This document shows, piece after piece, positions 7,177 through 14,941 of a stretch of 35,986 nucleotides of DNA. This stretch comes from an uncultured Eubacteriales bacterium. GTDB taxonomy: Bacteria > Bacillota > Clostridia > Lachnospirales > CAG-274. The notes under the pieces were generated by a model. The model was not told where the DNA came from, searched no databases, and worked only from the letters and a program-made list of their open reading frames with translations. Location of the stretch: NCBI GenBank assembly GCA_949738935.1, contig CATJCJ010000514.1, positions 1 to 35,986 on the forward strand. The letters run 5' to 3'. A program made the translations under genes and the position numbers. How positions within the stretch are numbered: position 1 is the stretch's first letter; the number at the start of each line of letters is the position of its first letter.

Positions 7177-9219
7177 ATGAGGCTGGAAGATTCAGTCAAT
7201 GTTGTAAAAAAGGTTGGGGCGGAAAGAACTAAAAAATTTAATAAACTTGGTATTTTTACGGTTCTTGATTTGATTGAGCATTTTCCCAGAGATTATAATG
7301 ACAGAAGTAGTTTTCGTAAAACAGATGAAATTGTTTTGAATGAGGAAAATTGTGTTAAGGGAGTTGTTTCTTGTAAACCTGAGTTGTTCTCAAAAGGAAA
7401 ATTTCAAATTGTAAAAGCTAAAATAAACGATAATAATGGTTCATTTGAGGCCGTTTGGTTTAATCAGCCTTATTTGAGAAACAGTCTTAAAGTCGGCGGA
7501 GAATATATTTTTACCGGAAAAGCTGTTTTGAGATATAATACTATTCAGATTGAGTCTCCTGATTTTGAGGCTTGGGGAGATAAAGAACTTTTGTCAACAG
7601 GAAGAATTGTTCCCGTTTATTCATCAACTTCCGGACTTTCTCAGAAAGTCTTTAGAAGTATTATTAAAAGTGTTCTTGAAAGTGTTTCAAGTGAGATTGA
7701 GGAATTTATTCCTGAAAAGATTAGAAAAAAGTATGGTCTTTGTGAAAGAAAATTCGCTGTCTTTAATATACATTTTCCTGAAAGTGACGAGAGTTTTTTC
7801 GCGGCTAGAAAAAGACTTGTTTTTGAGGAATTGTTTTTGCTTCAAACTAAACTTTTGCAGGTTAAGGGGTTTATGAAAAAGAAAGAGTGCGGGGCTTGCG
7901 TTGAGAATTTTGATGTTCTTCCTATAAAGAATTCTCTGCCATTTATGCTTACGGATGCTCAGGAAAATGTTCTTATGGAAATTTTATCTGATTTTAAATG
8001 TAATTTCGCTATGAACAGACTTGTTCAGGGAGATGTTGGTTCGGGAAAGACCGCTGTCGCTATGATAGCGGCTTATGTTATGGCAAATAATGGTTTTCAG
8101 ACAGTTGTTATGGCTCCTACAGATGTTTTGGCCGGACAACATTTTGAGTCTTTCTCAAAAATTTTCGTGAAACTTGGTATGAAGTGTGTATTGCTTTCGG
8201 GAGGGCTTAAAAAAAGTGAGAAAAGACGAGCGTATGAGTCTATTGAACTTGGAAACGCTGATATTATTATTGGAACTCATGCCGTTATTCAAGACGCTGT
8301 TAAATATAATAATCTTGGACTTGTTATTACTGATGAACAACATAGGTTTGGCGTCAGACAAAGAGAAGCTTTGGCTAAAAAAGGAGATAATCCTCATGTT
8401 ATGGTTATGACCGCTACACCTATTCCTAGAACTCTCGCTCTTATTTTGTATGGTGATTTGGATATTTCCGTTATTGATAAATTGCCTCCCGGCAGACAAA
8501 AGATAGATACTCTTTTTGTTGATTCCTCTTATTATGAGAGAATTTTTTGTTTTATAGGAAAAGAAATTGATAAGGGAAGACAAATCTATATTATTTGCCC
8601 TACTATTGAGGAGACTGAAAAAGGTGACCTTAAAGCTGTTGAAAAATATACTGAAAAATTAAAAGAGGATGTTTTTCCTAATTATCGTGTGGAATGCGTT
8701 CACGGAAAGTTTAAAACTGATTATAAAAATTATATTATGGAAGAATTTGCTTTGGGGAATATTGATATTCTTGTTTCTACCACTGTTATTGAGGTTGGAA
8801 TAAATGTTCCCAACGCTTCGGTTATGCTTGTTGAAAACGCTGAGAGATTTGGACTCGCTCAGCTTCACCAGCTTAGAGGACGAGTTGGGAGAGGAAGTGA
8901 AAAATCATATTGTATTTTGGTGAGCGATTCTAAAAATAAGGTCGCGAGAGAACGTATGAAGATTATGACAAAGTCCGCAGATGGTTTTGTTATTTCTGAG
9001 AAAGACCTTAATCTGAGAGGTCCGGGTGATTTTTTTGGAACAAGGCAGCATGGGGTTCCTGAACTTAAAATAGCTAATCTTTATAAGGATATTGATGTTT
9101 TAAGGATTGTTCAAAAAGCTTCGGCGGAGTTGTACGCTGATGACCCCTTTCTTCAAAAAGATGAGAATAAAAAATTGGCCCAAGAGATAGAAAGATTTTT
9201 TAATCGACAAAGTGAATAG
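7177..9219 (+). CDS. recG: ATP-dependent DNA helicase RecG
   Basis: RecG remodels stalled replication forks and Holliday junctions. The 680-residue length is normal for the family. The N-terminal wedge/OB region spans about 1-240. The helicase core shows Walker A GDVGSGKT (285-292), Walker B DEQH (386-389), TATPIPRT (412-419) and, near residue 565, the QLRGRVGRG motif. The C-terminal LNLRGPGDFFGTRQHG signature of RecG is intact. The ATG at 7177 is preferred over the adjacent in-frame TTG at 7174; GAAAGG at 7161-7166 serves either. A palindromic element separates it from the gene upstream, and rsmD follows from its own promoter. Confidence 0.97.
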   Translation: MRLEDSVNVVKKVGAERTKKFNKLGIFTVLDLIEHFPRDYNDRSSFRKTDEIVLNEENCVKGVVSCKPELFSKGKFQIVKAKINDNNGSFEAVWFNQPYLRNSLKVGGEYIFTGKAVLRYNTIQIESPDFEAWGDKELLSTGRIVPVYSSTSGLSQKVFRSIIKSVLESVSSEIEEFIPEKIRKKYGLCERKFAVFNIHFPESDESFFAARKRLVFEELFLLQTKLLQVKGFMKKKECGACVENFDVLPIKNSLPFMLTDAQENVLMEILSDFKCNFAMNRLVQGDVGSGKTAVAMIAAYVMANNGFQTVVMAPTDVLAGQHFESFSKIFVKLGMKCVLLSGGLKKSEKRRAYESIELGNADIIIGTHAVIQDAVKYNNLGLVITDEQHRFGVRQREALAKKGDNPHVMVMTATPIPRTLALILYGDLDISVIDKLPPGRQKIDTLFVDSSYYERIFCFIGKEIDKGRQIYIICPTIEETEKGDLKAVEKYTEKLKEDVFPNYRVECVHGKFKTDYKNYIMEEFALGNIDILVSTTVIEVGINVPNASVMLVENAERFGLAQLHQLRGRVGRGSEKSYCILVSDSKNKVARERMKIMTKSADGFVISEKDLNLRGPGDFFGTRQHGVPELKIANLYKDIDVLRIVQKASAELYADDPFLQKDENKKLAQEIERFFNRQSE

Positions 9220-9283
9220 TGTTATTTGTTTTTATGGCAATCCAAATTAAAAATAAACAAATTAAATTTTTTTTAAAAAGCAT

Positions 9284-9312
9284 TTGCCAGTTTATAGAAT
9301 ATATTGTATAAT
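9284..9312 (+). promoter_or_regulatory. Promoter of rsmD
   Basis: TTGCCA (9284-9289), a 17-base spacer and a perfect TATAAT (9307-9312). The predicted start near 9320 leaves a leader of about 65 bases before the start codon at 9384. It probably also serves coaD downstream. Confidence 0.7.
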
Positions 9313-9383
9313 AATAAGAAACGTTGTTCTATATAATAACGGACGTTTTTGTGATAATTATTTTTTATGAGGAAGTTTTTTGT

Positions 9384-9932
9384 ATGCGAGTTATTTCAGG
9401 ATGCGCGAGAGGACTTAGGCTTAAAAGCCCTTTGGGATTGGATACGAGACCTACTATTGACCGTATTAAGGAATCTTTATTTAATATAATCGCTAATGAT
9501 TTGTGTGATATAGATTTTCTTGATTTATACAGCGGTTCAGGAAGTATTGGTATTGAGGCTTTGTCAAGGGGCGCTAAAAAATCGGTTTTTGTTGATTTTT
9601 CAGAAGAAAGCGTTGGCGTTATTAATGAGAATTTGAGATTTACTCGTCTTATTGAAAAGGCGGAAGTTTTAAAATCAGAGGTTTCTGACGCTGTTTTTAG
9701 GTTTGGCAGGGAAAAAAGAAAATTTGATATTATTTTTATGGACCCTCCTTATAAAAAAGGCTTGGTTGAGGTGACTTTGAAGGCTGTTTTTGACGCTGAT
9801 ATCTTAGCTGAGAATGGTTTTATTATCGCTGAGCAGGCGGCAAGGGAAAATGATATTTTGGCGGATGGATTTAATGTTTTTAGAATAAAAAATTATAACA
9901 AAATTAAAATGACTTTTATTGAGAGACTTTGA
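9384..9932 (+). CDS. rsmD: 16S rRNA (guanine(966)-N(2))-methyltransferase RsmD
   Basis: RsmD transfers a methyl group from SAM to G966 of 16S rRNA during small-subunit assembly. At 182 residues it has the usual length. It starts with the family signature MRVISGCARG. The SAM-binding loop LDLYSGSGSIGIEA spans 46-59, and the amino-methylating DPPY motif is at 120-123. The ATG at 9384 is chosen because a GAGGAAG site lies at 9369-9375; a longer frame from 9324 adds a hydrophobic stretch that is probably untranslated leader. The rsmD-coaD order is widely conserved in Firmicutes. Confidence 0.95.
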   Translation: MRVISGCARGLRLKSPLGLDTRPTIDRIKESLFNIIANDLCDIDFLDLYSGSGSIGIEALSRGAKKSVFVDFSEESVGVINENLRFTRLIEKAEVLKSEVSDAVFRFGREKRKFDIIFMDPPYKKGLVEVTLKAVFDADILAENGFIIAEQAARENDILADGFNVFRIKNYNKIKMTFIERL

Positions 9933-9945
9933 TTATGGACAACAC

Positions 9946-10089
9946 TAGAGCGTATCTTAAAACTAAAATATACACAAAAAATTATAAAAAATGAAACGAA
10001 ATTGAACCGTTTTCGTTTATTTTTTAATAATTTTTTGGATATTTTGTATATATAACTGATAGTTTATGATAGTTTTCAGATGCGCTCTA
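9946..10089. repeat. Palindromic element, TTTTTGGATA family, copy 2 (best preserved)
   Basis: The 144-base element is almost one long hairpin. Its ends are TAGAGCG (9946-9952) and CGCTCTA (10083-10089), continuing imperfectly as ATCTTAAAACTA versus TAGTTTTCAGAT. An inner pair has AAAAAATGAAACGAAA facing TTTTCGTTTATTTTTT. TA at both outer edges could be a duplicated TA target. No open frame lies inside. It sits between rsmD and coaD. Confidence 0.75.
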
Positions 10090-10141
10090 GATGATAATTT
10101 TATTAATATTTTTCGTGAATACAATTTGGGGGATTTGAGTA

Positions 10142-10621
10142 ATGAATAAAGCAGTTTATCCGGGTAGCTTTGACCCGACAACAAACGGACATCTTGATAT
10201 TATTAAAAGAGCGGCTTCTTTTGTCGATGAGCTTGTTGTCGGTGTCTTGGAAAACCCGTCTAAAAATCCTCTTTTCTCTACTGATGAAAGAGTTGAACAT
10301 ATTAAAATGCTTACAAAAGATTTAAATAATGTTTCGGTTTTGCCTTTTTTTGGTCTTTTGAGCGATTTTGTTAAATCTGTTGACGCTAAAATGGTTATTA
10401 GAGGACTTAGGACTGTTACGGATTTTGAGTATGAAATTCAGATGGCTCTTACAAACAGAAGCTTAAACGAGAATTTGGAAACTTTGTTTATTCCTACAAG
10501 CGCAAAGTTTTTATATTTGAGTTCAAGTATTGTTAAGGAGATTGCGATGTTCGGCGGTGATATTTCGGGAATGGTTCCCGAAATACTTAAAGGTATTATT
10601 ATTGATAAGTTTAGAAAATAA
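10142..10621 (+). CDS. coaD: Phosphopantetheine adenylyltransferase (CoaD)
   Basis: CoaD converts 4'-phosphopantetheine and ATP to dephospho-CoA, the fourth step of coenzyme A synthesis. The 159-residue protein is full length. It has the nucleotidyltransferase motif GSFDPTTNGH (8-17) with catalytic H17. RGLR (87-90) and SSSIVKE (127-133) contact substrate and ATP in characterised homologues. A GGGGGA stretch at about 10129-10134 supports the start at 10142. It follows rsmD, from which a palindromic element separates it. Confidence 0.97.
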   Translation: MNKAVYPGSFDPTTNGHLDIIKRAASFVDELVVGVLENPSKNPLFSTDERVEHIKMLTKDLNNVSVLPFFGLLSDFVKSVDAKMVIRGLRTVTDFEYEIQMALTNRSLNENLETLFIPTSAKFLYLSSSIVKEIAMFGGDISGMVPEILKGIIIDKFRK

Positions 10622-10647
10622 TGATTTAAGGAAATATTATAATTGTT

Positions 10648-10683
10648 TATAGTAAACAACAAAAATATTTGTCATTTACTATA
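10648..10683. repeat. 36-base palindrome, TATAGTAAAC type, copy 1
   Basis: TATAGTAAA (10648-10656) is complementary to TTTACTATA (10675-10683), with AACAAA and TTTGT continuing the stem around AATA. A copy differing at two positions lies at 28500-28535. Confidence 0.75.
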
Positions 10684-10706
10684 TTGATTGTTACAGCAGT
10701 CTGACT

Positions 10707-10775
10707 TATAGTCAATCAACTTAAAAAATGAAAAAGTTCGGCGGTCAAAAATTATTTTCAGGTTGATTGACTATA
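10707..10775. repeat. 69-base element with 14-base inverted ends
   Basis: TATAGTCAATCAAC (10707-10720) is the exact reverse complement of GTTGATTGACTATA (10762-10775). The interior has AAAAAGTTCGGCGGTC, and a similar AAACAAGTTCGCCGACT follows at about 10782. A related sequence, interrupted by another element, is at 35768-35986. Confidence 0.75.
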
Positions 10776-10830
10776 AAAATAAACAAGTTCGCCGACTAAA
10801 AATTGTTTTTTAATTGAATTGCTGTAAGAA

Positions 10831-10931
10831 TGTGCCTGAAAACTAAAATATGCGCGAAAAATTATAAAAAATGAAATTATTTTCGTTTGTTTTTTTCATG
10901 ATTTTTTGGATATTCGGGTTTTAAGATATGC
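10831..10931. repeat. Palindromic element, TTTTTGGATA family, copy 3
   Basis: TGAAAACTAAAATATGCGCG followed by AAAAATTATAAAAAATGAAA on the left faces TTTTCGTTTGTTTTTTTCAT and ATTTTTTGGATATTC on the right. It matches the core of the element at 9946-10089 almost base for base in the left arm. Confidence 0.7.
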
Positions 10932-10999
10932 TTTAGGTTTTATCAAAGCTTTGTTATTTTATTTTATTGTTTTGCCGCGGGTAATTTAGGAGGTTTTTT

Positions 11000-11506
11000 A
11001 TGAATTCTATATTTGATTTGCTTGATGACCTTGAAGACCTTTTGGACAAAAGTGCCTCAAGACCTTTCACAAAAAAAATTTCTATTGATAAGGATGAAAT
11101 ATTTGATATAATTGGCGATATTAGGCTGAGCTTGCCGGGGGAAATTAAACAGGCGCAGAGAATCGCTGATAACTGTGATAAAATTATAAATGACGCTAAT
11201 AATAAGGCACAAAGTATTATTAAGGACGCTGAGGAAAAAAGAGAAAGACTTATTAGTGACCATGAGATTTCTAAAAAGGCCAGAGAAGAAGCTGCCGTTA
11301 TTACAAGTGAGGCTAAGGATACAGCCAGAGAAATGCGTATCGCGGCTGTTGAGTATGCTGACAATCTTTTGGCTCAGACTGAACAAACAATCAGAGCCGC
11401 TCTTGATGAGTTTTTGAGAATTTCAAGGGGGACTGAGGATTTTCTTGGTAAAGAAATTGACCTTGTATACAATAATAGGCAAGAGCTTAGAGGAACAGGA
11501 AACTAG
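11000..11506 (+). CDS. Coiled-coil protein of unknown function downstream of coaD
   Basis: I do not recognise a characterised family. The 168-residue product has no signal peptide or membrane segment. A short acidic N-terminus (FDLLDDLEDLLDKS) is followed by one long charged helical region, about residues 40-150, rich in Ala, Glu, Lys and Asp. This looks like a coiled coil similar in composition to V/F-type ATPase stalk or DivIVA-like proteins. AGGAGG at 10989-10994 supports the start. Similar helical proteins are often found after coaD in Clostridia, which is remembered context rather than something shown here. It converges on rqcH across a palindromic element. Confidence 0.75.
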   Translation: MNSIFDLLDDLEDLLDKSASRPFTKKISIDKDEIFDIIGDIRLSLPGEIKQAQRIADNCDKIINDANNKAQSIIKDAEEKRERLISDHEISKKAREEAAVITSEAKDTAREMRIAAVEYADNLLAQTEQTIRAALDEFLRISRGTEDFLGKEIDLVYNNRQELRGTGN

Positions 11507-11596
11507 AAAAAGTTGTTTTTTAAATTATTATTTTGACATTTTTTGTTTTTTTCAGCAATAGACTTAGGATTATGAGATACTGATTCTTGGGGTTTT

Positions 11597-11741
11597 AAAG
11601 CCTGTCTGAAAATTAGAACCTGTCTAAAATCTAAAAAAAGCCTGTTAAAATCTCATTTTTTTGGATTTTTTAATAGTTTTTAGACAGGCTCTTAGGTTAT
11701 TAAACAGGTCTATTAAAATATTTTGTTTTTAGGCAGGCTTT
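11597..11741. repeat. AGCCTGTCTAAAA-type inverted repeat element between convergent genes
   Basis: The outer ends AAAGCCTGTCTGAAAA (11597-11612) and TTTTTAGGCAGGCTTT (11726-11741) are inverted. Inside, GAACCTGTCTAAAATCTA faces TAGTTTTTAGACAGGCTCTT. Fragments of the same sequence occur at 22571-22598, 35024-35039 and at the window end. The T tract after the outer stem (to 11744) may let it terminate transcription of the coiled-coil gene, and the A/T symmetry may do the same for rqcH. Confidence 0.7.
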
Positions 11742-11769
11742 TTTAGGGTTTGGGATGGATTCTTATTTG

Positions 11770-13533
11770 TTAATCCTCCGCTTTTTTTATTTTTGAGACG
11801 TCTTCTTCTGTTGGTGTGATATAGGCGGTTTTATTGGTTTCATAAATTACCATTCCTGGTTTGGCGCCGGAAGGCTTTTTTACAAATTTTTTTCGCGTAT
11901 AATCTACAGGGACAAGGGCTGAGTTTTTTCCTTTGCTGTAAAACGCCGCTAATAACGCCGCCTCGTTTAATGTTGTGTCGGGGATTTCTTTTCCCTCGCT
12001 TACAACTATTACGTGAGAACCGGGAATTTGTTTTGTGTGAAGCCATATATCATTGTTTTTTGCCAGTTTTAATGTTAATGTGTCGTTTTGATGGTTGTTT
12101 TTTCCTACGTAAATATTAAAACCGTCTGACGAAATATAGTGAAGAGGTTTTGATTTTATAGGCTTTGTTTTGCCTTTTGATTTTTTTAACTTTTTTATAA
12201 ATCCTTGTTCATATAATTCTTGGCGGATTTCTTTTATATCCTGTTCGTCAGCGGAAGTTTGTACGGAAGTTAGTATTCCCTCAAGGTATTCCAGTTCCTC
12301 GTTATTTTGTTTTATTTGAGTCTGAAGAGCGGTAAAAGTTCTTTTCTCTTTGTTGTACTGTTTGAAATATTTTTGAGCGTTTTCCGATGGGGTTAGAGTT
12401 GGGTCAAGGGGTATTGTTATTTGGGATAAATTCTCATCATAAAAGTTTTGAGTGGTAAATGTGTTCGCTCCTTTTGGAACGGAATATACATTCGCTGTTA
12501 TAAGCTCACCGTAAAGCCTTAGTTTGTCGCGGTTTGAGATTTCTTTTAAGGTTTTTGACTGTATATCTTTTTTCTTTACACAACGCTCTATATTGTGATT
12601 TATTATTTTTTTTAGGTCTTGAGATTTTTGATTTATTCTGTATTGAACGTCTTTTTCTGTGTAAAAAAACTCAAGCAGGTCAGATATTGAGGAGAATTTT
12701 CTCTTTTTTAACGTTCCATATTGACTCATCTCCATTGGGGAAAAATCAACAAGTTTGTTTTTCTCGGAATAGATTGCCTCAGGAGAGAATTTTCTTTCTT
12801 TTATATTTTCGACGATATTTTTAAATTCAGAGTATAGTTTTTTTAAGTCATTCTCAGAGGCTGAGGATACGTTGTTTGATGAGTCGAGATTTGCTCGAAA
12901 ACAAATTTCTGAGGCGAAGGAAGGACTTATTCCGTTGTATGATTCGTATATTAAATTTTGAAGCTTTTTTGTCTTTTTGTTGTTAACTGAGATTTTGAAA
13001 TTTTCCTCGTTTAAAAGTAATGTATTTATTTTGTCTGATGGGGGAGGTAAATATGGTTTTCCCGGCAAGACTTCCCTTACGGAACTTTTTTCGTGACTTA
13101 TATGCTTCGCGGAGTCAAGAATTGTATCGTTTTCGTCGGTTAAGATTATATTGCTGTGTTTGCCCATTATTTCCACAATAAGTTTTTTTGTTGAGTAATC
13201 GCCAAGCTCGTTTATTGATTCTATATGAATATTTATTATTCTCTCGAAATTAGGCTGAGTTATGTCTGTTATTTTGCCGCTTGAAAGGTGTTTTCTTAGT
13301 ACCATACAAAATAAAGGGGCTTGTGTTGGGTTGGATTTGTTTTTTTCGGTTAGGTGGAGACGGGGATGAGACGCGTTCGCTGTTATTAAAAGTTTATACG
13401 CCTTTCCCAAACTTCTTACAGATATGATAATCTCATCATTTTCAGGCTGATATATTTTATCAACCCGTCCGCCGAGAAGTTTTGTTTTTAATTCGTCTAT
13501 TATATTTGAGATTGCTATTCCGTCAAGTGCCAT
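11770..13533 (-). CDS. rqcH: RqcH, NFACT-family ribosome quality control protein
   Basis: RqcH binds stalled 50S subunits that still carry peptidyl-tRNA and recruits tRNA-Ala to add C-terminal alanine tails that mark the chain for degradation. Older annotations call it fibronectin-binding protein. The 587-residue protein has the NFACT-N domain from MALDGIAISNII to about 190, a helix-hairpin-helix region, a long coiled coil (about 270-440) and the NFACT-R domain (about 465-560) with IYVGKNNHQNDTLT and DIWLHTKQIPGSHVIV. The pair equivalent to Bacillus D97-R98 reads E97-R98 here. A CCTCC complement at 13541-13545 supplies the ribosome binding site. It is divergent from yicC, as its Bacillus homologue yloA is close to yloC. 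Confidence 0.94.
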   Translation of the reverse strand: MALDGIAISNIIDELKTKLLGGRVDKIYQPENDEIIISVRSLGKAYKLLITANASHPRLHLTEKNKSNPTQAPLFCMVLRKHLSSGKITDITQPNFERIINIHIESINELGDYSTKKLIVEIMGKHSNIILTDENDTILDSAKHISHEKSSVREVLPGKPYLPPPSDKINTLLLNEENFKISVNNKKTKKLQNLIYESYNGISPSFASEICFRANLDSSNNVSSASENDLKKLYSEFKNIVENIKERKFSPEAIYSEKNKLVDFSPMEMSQYGTLKKRKFSSISDLLEFFYTEKDVQYRINQKSQDLKKIINHNIERCVKKKDIQSKTLKEISNRDKLRLYGELITANVYSVPKGANTFTTQNFYDENLSQITIPLDPTLTPSENAQKYFKQYNKEKRTFTALQTQIKQNNEELEYLEGILTSVQTSADEQDIKEIRQELYEQGFIKKLKKSKGKTKPIKSKPLHYISSDGFNIYVGKNNHQNDTLTLKLAKNNDIWLHTKQIPGSHVIVVSEGKEIPDTTLNEAALLAAFYSKGKNSALVPVDYTRKKFVKKPSGAKPGMVIYETNKTAYITPTEEDVSKIKKAED

Positions 13534-13565
13534 TTATAAATCCTCCAAAGTTTTTTTAGAAATTA

Positions 13566-13594
13566 TTGCAATAGTTTTCATTACATATTATAAT
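13566..13594 (+). promoter_or_regulatory. Promoter of yicC
   Basis: TTGCAA (13566-13571), a 17-base spacer and TATAAT (13589-13594). The start would be near 13601, about 50 bases before the yicC start codon. It overlaps the rqcH promoter on the other strand. Confidence 0.75.
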
Positions 13595-13616
13595 AGAATA
13601 TACGGCATATAGTCAA
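13587..13616 (-). promoter_or_regulatory. Promoter of rqcH, overlapping the yicC promoter
   Basis: On the minus strand TTGACT (13616-13611), an 18-base spacer and TATAAT (13592-13587). Its -10 box shares the ATTATAAT core (13587-13594) with the -10 box of the plus-strand promoter. Confidence 0.75.
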
Positions 13617-13650
13617 TATTTTATAATTTTTAATTTGGAGGTGCTTTTTG

Positions 13651-14532
13651 ATGAGAAGTATGACAGGTTATGGAAGAGGTGAGCATACTCTTTATAACCG
13701 AAGATTTATTGTTGAGATTAAATCTGTTAATCATAGATACAGCGACATTAATATTAAAATGCCTAAGCCGATGATTGCTTTTGAGGATTATGTCAGGAAG
13801 CTGATAGGTAAACAGGTTTTTAGGGGAAAAACAGACGTTTATGTCTCTTTTGAAACATATTCTAAAGATGATATTAAAATATATCTGAACGAGGTTCTTG
13901 CTGATAGTTATGTAAATGCCCTTGAGAATATTAAAATAAGATATGGAGTTGAAGATGATATCTCTATTGGTCTTATTTCAAAGTTTCCTGAAGTACTTAC
14001 TGTTGAGAAAAATATTGTTTGTGACGGGCGGGAAAATGAAATTACGGAGCCTCTTTTTAACGCTGTTAAGGCGGCTCTTTCTATGTTTGTGAATATGAGA
14101 GAAACAGAGGGTGATATATTAAAGGAAAATATTTTTAACAGACTTGATGTTATTTCTCATAATCTTAAAAGGGTTGAGAAAAAAGCGCCTTTGGCTGAAA
14201 AAAAATATGAGGAGAGATTGAGAGAACGGCTTAGGGAATTTGATTCTATGGGAACTGATGAAAACAGAATTCTGACAGAGACAGCTATATTCGCTGAAAA
14301 AGCGTGTATTGATGAGGAAATCACAAGACTTTTTAGTCATATATCTCAAACAAAGGCTATATTGGAAGAAACGGAACCTATTGGAAGAAAACTTGATTTT
14401 ATTGTTCAGGAAATGAACAGAGAGGCTAACACAATCGCTTCTAAGGTTGCGGATTTGAGTATTACAAATTTTATAATTGAGATTAAAAGCGATATTGAGA
14501 AAATCAGAGAGCAAATTCAAAATGTTGAATAG
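13651..14532 (+). CDS. yicC: YicC/YloC family endoribonuclease
   Basis: YicC/YloC proteins are endoribonucleases. The E. coli member takes part in degradation of a small RNA, and the Bacillus member YloC lies in the same gene neighbourhood as here. The 293-residue product has the N-terminal signature MRSMTGYGRGEH, an RPP-like FIVEIKSVNHRYSDINIKMP stretch and a conserved C-terminal half ending KLDFIVQEMNREANTIASK...IKSDIEKIREQIQNVE. The ATG at 13651 is preferred to the adjacent TTG at 13648; GGAGGTG at 13637-13643 serves it. It heads the yicC-remA-gmk-rpoZ-priA-def-fmt series. Confidence 0.95.
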   Translation: MRSMTGYGRGEHTLYNRRFIVEIKSVNHRYSDINIKMPKPMIAFEDYVRKLIGKQVFRGKTDVYVSFETYSKDDIKIYLNEVLADSYVNALENIKIRYGVEDDISIGLISKFPEVLTVEKNIVCDGRENEITEPLFNAVKAALSMFVNMRETEGDILKENIFNRLDVISHNLKRVEKKAPLAEKKYEERLRERLREFDSMGTDENRILTETAIFAEKACIDEEITRLFSHISQTKAILEETEPIGRKLDFIVQEMNREANTIASKVADLSITNFIIEIKSDIEKIREQIQNVE

Positions 14533-14540
14533 ATTTCTAA

Positions 14541-14621
14541 TAGACTTCTTTCGAAACCTCATGTTTGTACAAATATTTTTTTGTTGGATTGATGTAATTT
14601 ATTAGTTCTAAAAGAAGTCTA
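14541..14621. repeat. 81-base element with TAGACTTCTTT inverted ends
   Basis: TAGACTTCTTT (14541-14551) is inverted against AAAGAAGTCTA (14611-14621), with imperfect extension CGAAAC versus GTTCTA. The ends resemble those of the larger element at 31845-32013 (TAGACTTCCTCAGAAACT). It fills the gap between yicC and remA. Confidence 0.65.
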
Positions 14622-14650
14622 ATGATGAGATATGGAAAGGATTTTTATTT

Positions 14651-14941
14651 ATGAGTAATATAAAACTTATTAACATTGGTTTTGGAAATATTGTGCCGGC
14701 AAACAGAATAGTCGCTGTTGTGAGCCCGGAATCCGCCCCTATTAAACGTTTTATCCAAGACGGCAGAGACGAGGGTAAACTTATTGACGCGACTTATGGC
14801 AGAAGAACCAGAGCTGTTATTATTACTGACAGTGACCATATTATTCTATCGTCTATTCAGCCTGAAACTGTTGCGAACAGAATTGTCGCTAAAACTAATG
14901 AACAAGAAGACGATGGAATTGAAATTGATGATATTGTTTAG
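14651..14941 (+). CDS. remA: RemA-like DNA-binding regulator (DUF370)
   Basis: This is a full-length 96-residue DUF370 protein. The Bacillus homologue RemA is a ring-forming DNA-binding activator of biofilm-matrix and osmoprotection genes; the targets here are unknown. Conserved stretches include [27 protein letters not shown] and the basic loop [17 protein letters not shown]. The C-terminal tail is acidic ([11 protein letters not shown]). GGAAAGG at 14634-14640 precedes the ATG at 14651. A small inverted-repeat element lies upstream. The placement between yicC and gmk is the standard Firmicutes order and supports the call. Confidence 0.92.
   Translation: MSNIKLINIGFGNIVPANRIVAVVSPESAPIKRFIQDGRDEGKLIDATYGRRTRAVIITDSDHIILSSIQPETVANRIVAKTNEQEDDGIEIDDIV

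Larger units (their letters stand above)
10622..10999. other. 378-base intergenic region packed with palindromes
   Basis: No gene is seen. The region holds three palindromic units in a row (10648-10683, 10707-10775 and 10831-10931, listed separately). In addition TTACAGCA (10691-10698) and TGCTGTAA (10820-10827) form an outer inverted repeat around the middle unit. No convincing promoter for the gene at 11000 was found. Confidence 0.6.
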
